A stretch of 56,089 nt of DNA, from assembly GCA_024280735.1 (NCBI GenBank), contig JAJRPO010000031.1:1-56089 (forward strand). The letters run 5' to 3'. The notes under the pieces are model-generated. The model had not been told where the DNA came from and made no database searches. It was given only the letters and a program-made list of their open reading frames with translations. Positions 50,112 through 56,089 of the stretch are shown in pieces. The position numbers and the translations under genes are program-made. How positions within the stretch are numbered: position 1 is the first letter of the stretch; each line of letters opens with the position of its first letter. The DNA comes from Alphaproteobacteria bacterium. Its GTDB lineage: Bacteria > Pseudomonadota > Alphaproteobacteria > Rhodobacterales > Rhodobacteraceae.

Positions 50112-51737
50112 ATGACTAAACAACGCCTCTCCCTTTTCGACACCACCCTGCGCGACGGTCAACAGACCCACGGCGTAGACTTCACCGCCACTGACAAAAC
50201 CCGCATAGCCCTTGCGCTTGATGCGCTTGGCATTGATTATGTGGAGGGCGGCTGGCCGGGGGCCAATCCTACTGACAGTGATTTCTTTGATGCAGCGCCC
50301 AAGCTGAAGAACGCCACTTTCACCGCTTTTGGCATGACCAAACGGGCAGGGCGCTCAGCTGCGAATGACGAGGTGTTGGCAGGGGTGATGAACGCAAATA
50401 CGCCTGCGGTTTGTCTGGTAGGGAAATCTTATGACTTTCATGTGACAACTGCCTTGGGAATCACATTGGAGGAGAACCTAGAAAATATCGCGGAAAGCAT
50501 CCGCCATATCGTCGCACAGGGGCGAGAGGCGCTCTATGATGCAGAGCATTTCTTTGACGGCTATGCAGCAAATCCTGACTATGCGCTTGAATGCGCCATG
50601 GCGGCCCATAATGCAGGCGCGCGTTGGATTGTGTTGTGTGACACCAATGGCGGGGCCTTGCCGCCGCAGGTGGCGCAGGCCACGCGCGCGGTAATTGCGG
50701 CGGGTATTCCAGGCGATCACGTTGGCATTCACACCCATAATGATACAGAACATGCGATTGCCAACTCTTTGGCGGCGGTGGATGCAGGTGCGCGGCAAAT
50801 TCAAGGCACCTTGAACGGGCTGGGTGAGCGGTGCGGTAACGCCAATATGGTGACGCTGATTGCGACTCTGTTGTTGAAAGAACCCTATGCCAGTAAATAT
50901 CAAACGGGTGTTAGCAAGGATAAACTAAAGCAATTAACCCAGATCAGCCGGATGCTGGATGACATCCTGAACCGTGTGCCGAATAAATTTGCAGCTTACG
51001 TTGGCTCCTCTGCCTTTACCCATAAGGCAGGCCTGCACGCCAGCGCGATCCTGAAAGACCCGACAACCTATGAACATGTGACGCCAGAAACCATCGGAAA
51101 CGAGCGCCATATCCCGATGTCCAATCAGGCGGGGCTGTCCAATTTACGCAAACGGCTGGCGGAGGCGGGGCTAACCGTGCAGAAAGACGACCCACGCTTG
51201 TTGGAAATTCTGCAAGAAGTGAAACAGCGTGAGGATCAAGGCTATGCTTATGACGGGGCGCAGGCCTCGTTTGAATTGCTGGCGCGGCGCATTCTCGGCC
51301 AGTTGCCGCAGTTTTTTGAGATCAAGCGCTACCGCGTTACCATAGAGCGGCGAAAAAACCGATATGATAAGATGGTGTCAATTTCAGAGGCCGTTGTGGT
51401 GGTCAAAATCGGCAACAGTAAAGTGTTGTCGGTGTCCGAGAGTATGGACGAGAAAGGCAATGATCGGGGTCCGGTAAACGCATTATCCAAGGCGCTGAGC
51501 AAAGATTTAGGTCCCTATCAGGAAATCACTGATGATCTGCGGCTGGTGGATTTCAAAGTGCGTATTACCCAAGGCGGTACCGACGCGGCGACCCGGGTGA
51601 TTATCGACAGCGCAGACGGGCAGGGGCGGCTTTGGTCTACTGTCGGGGTGTCGGCAAATATTGTAGATGCCAGCTTTGAGGCGCTGCTGGATGCTATCAA
51701 TTGGAAGCTTATACGCGATGGGGCGAAAATTTCGTAA
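50112..51737 (+). CDS. cimA: citramalate synthase
   Basis: The 541-residue protein condenses pyruvate and acetyl-CoA for isoleucine synthesis. LFDTTLRDGQQTHGVDFT is the N-terminal substrate motif. HTHNDTEHAIANSLAAVDAGARQIQGTLNGLGERCGNAN-type metal block is shown here as HTHNDTEHA and GLGERCGNAN. The C-terminal LeuA allosteric domain (from about residue 400) allows feedback control. The long form matches the CimA group rather than homocitrate synthase. It probably shares a transcript with cysS. Confidence 0.9.
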   Translation: MTKQRLSLFDTTLRDGQQTHGVDFTATDKTRIALALDALGIDYVEGGWPGANPTDSDFFDAAPKLKNATFTAFGMTKRAGRSAANDEVLAGVMNANTPAVCLVGKSYDFHVTTALGITLEENLENIAESIRHIVAQGREALYDAEHFFDGYAANPDYALECAMAAHNAGARWIVLCDTNGGALPPQVAQATRAVIAAGIPGDHVGIHTHNDTEHAIANSLAAVDAGARQIQGTLNGLGERCGNANMVTLIATLLLKEPYASKYQTGVSKDKLKQLTQISRMLDDILNRVPNKFAAYVGSSAFTHKAGLHASAILKDPTTYEHVTPETIGNERHIPMSNQAGLSNLRKRLAEAGLTVQKDDPRLLEILQEVKQREDQGYAYDGAQASFELLARRILGQLPQFFEIKRYRVTIERRKNRYDKMVSISEAVVVVKIGNSKVLSVSESMDEKGNDRGPVNALSKALSKDLGPYQEITDDLRLVDFKVRITQGGTDAATRVIIDSADGQGRLWSTVGVSANIVDASFEALLDAINWKLIRDGAKIS

Positions 51738-51738
51738 A

Positions 51739-51790
51739 TGTAACCTTGACGTTACTAATTGATCTCCCTATGTGTAACCTAAGAGTTACA
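51739..51790 (+). promoter_or_regulatory. promoter with two identical-type palindromic operators
   Basis: TGTAACCTTGACGTTACT (51739-51756) and TGTAACCTAAGAGTTACA (51773-51790) share TGTAAC-N6-GTTAC. They overlap the -35 (TTGACG, 51746-51751) and the -10 (TATGTG, 51769-51774; spacer 17). The downstream operon encodes a small XRE regulator, so autorepression is likely. Confidence 0.7.
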
Positions 51791-51806
51791 TTTATGGGAG
51801 GTCGAA

Positions 51807-52205
51807 ATGACCATTGAAAGCCTACAGATAATCCGCCGCGCAGTGTTTTTAGCAATCGGTTTGATCTGCGTATTCTATGGTGTCGTGTATCTATTCATAG
51901 GGCTGACCAATGCGTTGAACCCCTTTTTACCCGGTATCGTCGGTGTGGTGGGAACGATTGTGCTTTTCGCCGCATCTTTTGTAAGCGGGCGCAACATCAC
52001 ACAAGTTGTATTTGATGAGTTGTCCCGTGCAGAATGGAGCCGGGCCTTGAAGTTCGGCTATTGGTTGGCCGTCGCTATGTATCCGATATTTGGTGTTGCA
52101 TTATGGCAAGGGCTGGTGGCGCACAATCAAGTTTTTGCAGTCATGGGCACATTCACCGGCGGGGTGCCTTTGCTATATTTCTGTTGGTTGGATTTCAGGG
52201 GGTAG
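51807..52205 (+). CDS. four-helix membrane protein linked to an XRE regulator
   Basis: The 132-residue protein has four hydrophobic segments: VFLAIGLICVFYGVVYLFIGL, FLPGIVGVVGTIVLFAASFV, FGYWLAVAMYPIFGVALW and VMGTFTGGVPLLYFCW. GGGAGG precedes the ATG. The next gene, a 70-residue HTH protein, starts four bases later. Small membrane protein plus short XRE regulator is a recurrent pairing, especially in Firmicutes, where the membrane partner may sense or hold the regulator. The function here is unknown. Confidence 0.65.
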   Translation: MTIESLQIIRRAVFLAIGLICVFYGVVYLFIGLTNALNPFLPGIVGVVGTIVLFAASFVSGRNITQVVFDELSRAEWSRALKFGYWLAVAMYPIFGVALWQGLVAHNQVFAVMGTFTGGVPLLYFCWLDFRG

Positions 52206-52209
52206 TCTG

Positions 52210-52422
52210 ATGGAGTTACTTAATCATATCAACAAATTACGGAAAAAAAACAACTTAACACAGGCCCAATTGGCAGAGGCCATAGGGGTATCGCGTAAAA
52301 CAATTAATACGATCGAAAACCGTATTTTCGTGCCGAGTACCGTATTGGCCTTGCGGTTGGCAATTGAGCTGAAAGCACCTGTGGAAAAAATATTTGAACT
52401 GAGTGAAAGAAAAAAATCATGA
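52210..52422 (+). CDS. small XRE-family DNA-binding protein
   Basis: This 70-residue protein is nearly all helix-turn-helix: LRKKNNLTQAQLAEAIGVSR then KTINTIENRIFVPS and a C-terminal helix (LALRLAIELKAPVEKIFEL). GGGGG precedes the ATG at 52210. Its stop overlaps the hydrolase start as ATGA. It is the natural candidate to bind the twin TGTAAC-N6-GTTACA sites ahead of the operon. Confidence 0.85.
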   Translation: MELLNHINKLRKKNNLTQAQLAEAIGVSRKTINTIENRIFVPSTVLALRLAIELKAPVEKIFELSERKKS

Positions 52423-53387
52423 TTTGGAAAATTGCAAAATTTGCGCTAATTTCTGGAGCGATCTATCTGGCTATCGCTTTGGGATTGGTCTTTTCGCAAT
52501 CGCCCCAGTCCTTTACCCAGACTAAAGGGCTTGATTTCGATCGGCTGGATAAAAATATAACCCCGATGGAAACGTCTAATTTCAAGGCGCGCGACGGGGT
52601 TTCCCTAGCCTATCGCCATTACGGCCGTGAAAACAATGGTCCGTTGGTGGTTGTGATTCATGGTTCCGGCGCGTTTGGGGCCGCCTATGACGGTTTGGCG
52701 CGTTCTGTGGCCGCGATGGGCGCAGAGGTTTTGTTGCCGGATTTGCGCGGCCATGGCGAAAACCCCGCGCCGCGTGGAGATGTCAGTTACATCGGGCAGT
52801 TAGAGGATGATTTGCAGGATTTGGTTTTGCAACACCGCAAAGCAGGGCAGAAACTGGTTCTAATGGGCCATTCCTCGGGGGGTGGTCTGGTTGTGCGTTT
52901 TGCTGGCGGGGCTTACGGGGAAACATTGGACAGGGCGGTTTTGCTGGCACCGTTCCTGAAATACAATGCGCCAACGATACGGCCCAATTCTGGCGGTTGG
53001 GCACATGTGCTGACTCGCCGTGTGATTGGTCTATCGATGTTGAATATGGTGGGCATTACCGCGCTCAATCATTTGGTGATGATCCAGTTCAATATTCCTG
53101 AAGGGATTGACCGTTCCATGATGACTGAGGCCTATAGTTTTCGCCTCAACGAATCCTATGCGCCGCGCAGAGACTATCTGGCGGATATTGCAGCATTGCC
53201 GAAATTTGCCTTGATAGTAGGGCAAGAGGACGAGGCGTTTAAAGCGTCGGAATTTGAGCCTTTGATGAGCAGTGCCACGGACAAAGGGCAATATGATATT
53301 ATCGAAAGCATGAGCCATCTGGAGATAAGCAACAGCCCGCAAGCAATTAATATTATTGATAACTTTCTTGGTATCTTAGATGAATAG
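52419..53387 (+). CDS. membrane-anchored alpha/beta hydrolase
   Basis: The 322-residue protein has an N-terminal hydrophobic anchor (FALISGAIYLAIALGLVF). VVVIHGSGAFG is the oxyanion loop, LMGHSSGGGLVVRFAGG the nucleophile elbow (G-H-S-S-G), and SMSHLEISNSP contains the probable catalytic His. It resembles serine aminopeptidase S33/monoacylglycerol-lipase-like enzymes and probably faces the periplasm. It is the third gene of the XRE operon and overlaps the next gene by 8 bases. Confidence 0.82.
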   Translation: MIWKIAKFALISGAIYLAIALGLVFSQSPQSFTQTKGLDFDRLDKNITPMETSNFKARDGVSLAYRHYGRENNGPLVVVIHGSGAFGAAYDGLARSVAAMGAEVLLPDLRGHGENPAPRGDVSYIGQLEDDLQDLVLQHRKAGQKLVLMGHSSGGGLVVRFAGGAYGETLDRAVLLAPFLKYNAPTIRPNSGGWAHVLTRRVIGLSMLNMVGITALNHLVMIQFNIPEGIDRSMMTEAYSFRLNESYAPRRDYLADIAALPKFALIVGQEDEAFKASEFEPLMSSATDKGQYDIIESMSHLEISNSPQAINIIDNFLGILDE

Positions 53388-54159
53388 CCAGATACAGCAC
53401 TGCGTTGAAATGGTTCGGGTCGGTGATCCGGACCGGTTTCTCTCGGCAATGTCAGCTCCGCCTGATCAACGGGGTGCCTTGATGGTGGTTTATGCGTTCA
53501 ACCTTGAAATTGCGCGTATCCCGTGGGTGAGCAATGAGCCGATGATTGCAGAAATGCGACTTCAATGGTGGCGTGATACTATTGATTCATTCTTTGTGTC
53601 CAAAACCATGCCCTCCCACGAAGTGGCGGAGCCGCTGGCCATTTTGATTGAAAAATACACTTTGCCGCGGTCGCTTTTCGATTGCCTGATTGATGCCAGA
53701 TCATGGGATATTTATCGCCAACCACATGCGGATATGGACGCCTTTGATCGTTATATCACCGATACAACCGTTTCGGTGATGGAATTAGGGTGCCGGGTTT
53801 TAGGGGGGGTGCCTAATCCTGAGGCCATAGCGGATTACGGTTTTGCGCATGGGGTGTCCCTAATGCTGCGCGCTGTGCCAGCCCTGAAAGAACGAGGCCG
53901 ACACGCTTTGGTTGACGACACCCATTCTGGCTTGCAATCCTTGGCGCGCCGCGCGGCGCAAAAAGGCAAGGCCGCCCAAGTAATTCTAAGAAAAGGCCCA
54001 ATAATAATGCGCCCTGCCTTGCGGAGCGCGTGGAACACCGGATCTGTGTTAAAACGGGTAATTCGCGCCCCTGCGTTGGTTGAGGCCAATGAGCTTGACC
54101 GCTCAGAGGGTTATAAAAAGCTGGTTTTATTATGGAAAGCAGCGGTCGGTGGGTTTTAG
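53380..54159 (+). CDS. squalene/phytoene synthase family protein (NDUFAF6-like group)
   Basis: The 259-residue helical protein has ALMVVYAFNLEIARIPWVSNEPMIAEMRLQWWRD-type blocks (YAFNLEIARI, MRLQWWRDTI), as in the noncanonical branch that includes mitochondrial NDUFAF6. The paired D-x3-D metal motifs of true prenyl synthases are weak or missing, so carotenoid or squalene synthesis is unlikely. A role in complex I assembly is known for the eukaryotic relatives. It overlaps the hydrolase gene by 8 bases. Confidence 0.72.
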   Translation: MNSQIQHCVEMVRVGDPDRFLSAMSAPPDQRGALMVVYAFNLEIARIPWVSNEPMIAEMRLQWWRDTIDSFFVSKTMPSHEVAEPLAILIEKYTLPRSLFDCLIDARSWDIYRQPHADMDAFDRYITDTTVSVMELGCRVLGGVPNPEAIADYGFAHGVSLMLRAVPALKERGRHALVDDTHSGLQSLARRAAQKGKAAQVILRKGPIIMRPALRSAWNTGSVLKRVIRAPALVEANELDRSEGYKKLVLLWKAAVGGF

Positions 54160-54326
54160 ATGAGTTGCCGAATGTGTTTGTAACCAAAATATTCAAATGA
54201 TTGAGTATTCCTTAATAAATCTCCCAAAATACAAATTCATTACTTGAGGTCCGACCGTAATTTTGCTTGACATTACAGTCGCATAATATCAACCATAAGA
54301 TGTATTCATAATTCTGGGAGGAAAGT

Positions 54327-55745
54327 ATGAACAACATTTTAACCACAACAATAGCGATTGTCATGCTGGGAGGTTCTGCCGTTGCGCAGAATTTTTTGGT
54401 GGAACCGATTGTCGGATATCCCGACTTTGGCTTTATGGAAGAACCGGGCACAGGTGAGGGGCAATATACCGGGCCAGTTTTTGTACTGAGTGATCAATAC
54501 CCCGACTCGATGCCACCGCTCGATCCGGGTGTTAAAGATATATTGAGCATGGATTTTAGAAATAATTCAATCAACTATGCGGTAGCGGTGCGCGATTATA
54601 TTTTTGAAGGCAATATTCGCGGTGGTGACGTGGAACGGGATTTCGATTTGCATCTGAATTCCATTGGCCGCGACTGGTATCACGCCCCTTGGCAGCATTG
54701 GGGTAAGCTGGGTCGCGAAGGGTATCATGGACTTACCCGCGAGGGGCCATTGTCAAAATTGGTGTTGGATAAAACCCAGACGGATTCCTCCTATGCCTAT
54801 GCGGTGGGGTTTTATAACGGCCCCGGCGGGCTGACCTTTGGAAAAGTTTGGCCAAGCGCAGACCAAGGACCTGATTTAAGCAGCCTTATCGCAGGAGAGG
54901 GTTTCCCCGAAGGGACGATTGTTGGTAAATTCCTGTTTACGGTCCTGGACGGGAGTCAGGTGAATTATTTGACCAATCCGTTGCAATGGAACGCTTTTAT
55001 GTACAATTGCGATGTACCCTCATCGCCAGCATATCTGCAATGTGACACTGATACGTCGCGATCTACGCAAAAGGTAAACCTGCTGCAAATGGATATCATG
55101 ATCAAAGACAACCGCGCCGTTGACGCGGCGGGATGGGTTTTTGGCACCTTCGTCTACAATGGCCATCTACCTGAAAAACATGATTATTCTGCCGCTTGTG
55201 AGCAATATCAAGGGGATGGTAAGAAATGGTGTAATTTGGTGCCGGTGGGCGTGATGTGGGGCAATGATGCAGATAACCCGATCGGGTTTTTGAATGAAAC
55301 GCCCAGTGTGGACAGCCCGACCATTATCAATCCGCTGCTAAAGCAAACAGTGATCAATCCGTCATCCGCTTTGCCGGCGCAGCATTTGGGGTGGGCATCG
55401 CGTTTGAACGGGCCTGCGGATAATCCCGGTTCCAGTTGCATGTCTTGTCATTCGACGGGCCAGTACCCAGCCGTTTCGCCCATTATGTTGACTTTTAATC
55501 CAAGTGATATGCCCCAGGGGCCGGAACCCGCAGATGCTGAATGGATGCGGTATTTCCGAAATTTCAAGGATGGCGAGGCATTCGATTTGGGGCGTGCCGT
55601 TTCAACAGATTTCTCAATGCAAATGCTGAAGTCTTTGCAGAACTATGTGGAATGGCGGTCTCAGTCGCAGGCTGGAGTCTATGCGGTTGAATATTGGACT
55701 GATGGCAATGTTGGCCCCGTTACGCGTGGGCAAGTGACAAAATAG
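54327..55745 (+). CDS. exported protein with one C-type haem motif
   Basis: The 472-residue protein has a signal peptide (MNNILTTTIAIVMLGGSAVA). A large Trp/Tyr/Asn-rich domain follows, with DKTQTDSSYAYAVGFYNG and AAGWVFGTFVYNG. A single haem-attachment motif CMSCH is at residues 371-375, near the C-terminus, so the product is a periplasmic monohaem cytochrome-like protein. GGGAGGAAAG precedes the ATG. The partner and electron acceptor are unknown. I recognise the GWVFGTFVY block from other haem proteins of unknown role. Confidence 0.7.
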   Translation: MNNILTTTIAIVMLGGSAVAQNFLVEPIVGYPDFGFMEEPGTGEGQYTGPVFVLSDQYPDSMPPLDPGVKDILSMDFRNNSINYAVAVRDYIFEGNIRGGDVERDFDLHLNSIGRDWYHAPWQHWGKLGREGYHGLTREGPLSKLVLDKTQTDSSYAYAVGFYNGPGGLTFGKVWPSADQGPDLSSLIAGEGFPEGTIVGKFLFTVLDGSQVNYLTNPLQWNAFMYNCDVPSSPAYLQCDTDTSRSTQKVNLLQMDIMIKDNRAVDAAGWVFGTFVYNGHLPEKHDYSAACEQYQGDGKKWCNLVPVGVMWGNDADNPIGFLNETPSVDSPTIINPLLKQTVINPSSALPAQHLGWASRLNGPADNPGSSCMSCHSTGQYPAVSPIMLTFNPSDMPQGPEPADAEWMRYFRNFKDGEAFDLGRAVSTDFSMQMLKSLQNYVEWRSQSQAGVYAVEYWTDGNVGPVTRGQVTK

Positions 55746-55760
55746 CCGCCGGTATTTCCC

Positions 55761-55783
55761 TTGATGCCTGATCATAGCATCAA
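55761..55783 (+). terminator. hairpin after the haem-protein gene
   Basis: TTGATGC (55761-55767) pairs with GCATCAA (55777-55783) around a 9-base loop, 15 bases after the stop. The T tract is weak. Confidence 0.45.
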
Positions 55784-55800
55784 GAACACAAATGAAATTT

Positions 55801-55830
55801 CGCGCCAGATTTCCTTGTAGGCCTGGCGCG
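55801..55830 (-). terminator. probable terminator of the tmRNA gene
   Basis: CGCGCCAG (55801-55808) pairs with CTGGCGCG (55823-55830). On the minus strand it is followed by AAATTTCATTTG. It lies about 50 bases beyond the last tmRNA pseudoknot-like segment. Confidence 0.6.
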
Positions 55831-55869
55831 GAAACCTGCGGCAATTGCCGTTAAATTAAACTCTATGCG

Positions 55870-56089
55870 CTGTTTTTAGATTAAGTGCAGGCCTCTGTTG
55901 CCAAAGAGTTTTGCCCCTTTGGCAAAATCTCCTGCCACCGATGTGATTAAGTGCAGGCTTCTGTTGCCAGGTGCCTGCGAACCCCGCCAGTCCCGGCTAG
56001 GGGAAAGGACTTAAGTTTTCGGTATTAGGTACTGCTTACGCAGCAACTGCAACCGGAGCATTGTTGTCATTTGCAACTAGCTTAAATGA
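55870..56089 (-). ncRNA. ssrA: tmRNA (ssrA), coding portion, cut by the window edge
   Basis: On the minus strand 56074-56039 encodes the tag ANDNNAPVAVAA with stop TAA at 56038-56036, an alphaproteobacterial proteolysis tag ending in AA. Downstream lie CCCCTAGCCGGG and two 24-base pseudoknot-like segments (55968-55945 and 55902-55879) differing by one base. No T-arm or CCA end follows, which agrees with the circularly permuted two-piece tmRNA of alphaproteobacteria. The acceptor half would lie beyond 56089. The tag rescues stalled ribosomes with SmpB. Confidence 0.88.

Overview
The window reads as chromosome of a marine-type Rhodobacteraceae (Roseobacter-group) alphaproteobacterium. Evidence: crotonyl-CoA carboxylase/reductase, a LuxI/LuxR pair, a taurine--pyruvate-type aminotransferase, DUF2842 behind purA, the DUF2849-cysI-cysH-DUF934-fpr sulfur operon, a SAM-II riboswitch before metZ, and at the right edge a tmRNA whose tag reads ANDNNAPVAVAA. 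No IS element, CRISPR array, prophage or origin was found. The genus cannot be decided from sequence reading alone.

Layout. 0-8 kb: leucine-rich-repeat fragment, tRNA-Asp, a twin covarying hairpin repeat, sulfatase, purA-DUF2842, a PhnD-like/TPR pair, and a Pho-box-preceded PiT phosphate transporter. 8-14.3 kb: taurine-type aminotransferase, two small exported proteins sharing a Cys-loop motif, a repeat-flanked sRNA candidate, cspA, an ArsC-like protein and a bufferin-type RiPP operon (bufA-bufB-bufC-doxX) with an internal terminator. 14.5-19 kb: assimilatory sulfate reduction operon with a divergent Lrp-type regulator and twin operators. 19-29 kb: GlxA-type regulator, acyl-CoA synthetase/DsbA/MFS operon with an XRE-cupin regulator, an AT-rich gene-poor stretch with an sRNA candidate, a YejA-like binding protein, metY and a PEP-mutase-family enzyme. 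29-41 kb: RecD-like helicase, luxI/luxR with a small overlapping ORF, ccr, ppaC, acyltransferase, TerB, GST, lipase-like protein, SAM-II riboswitch and metZ. 41-48 kb: folE2, a Slam-like translocon plus surface lipoprotein (type XI secretion candidate), thyX followed by an AT-rich unknown gene, and a 420-base intergenic region with a strong sRNA candidate. 48-56 kb: cysS with an AT-rich 3' end, cimA, a small XRE/membrane operon with twin operators, a squalene/phytoene-synthase-family gene, an exported monohaem protein, and tmRNA.

Sulfur and methionine metabolism recurs (cys operon, metY, metZ, cysS, taurine-type transaminase). Items most worth following up are the minus-strand sRNA at 46574-46674, the dispersed structured repeat family (five copies), the buf operon attenuator, the Slam/lipoprotein pair, and the AT-rich sequence joined to the 3' ends of thyX and cysS. 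All assignments are from reading motifs and gene order. No database search was run.
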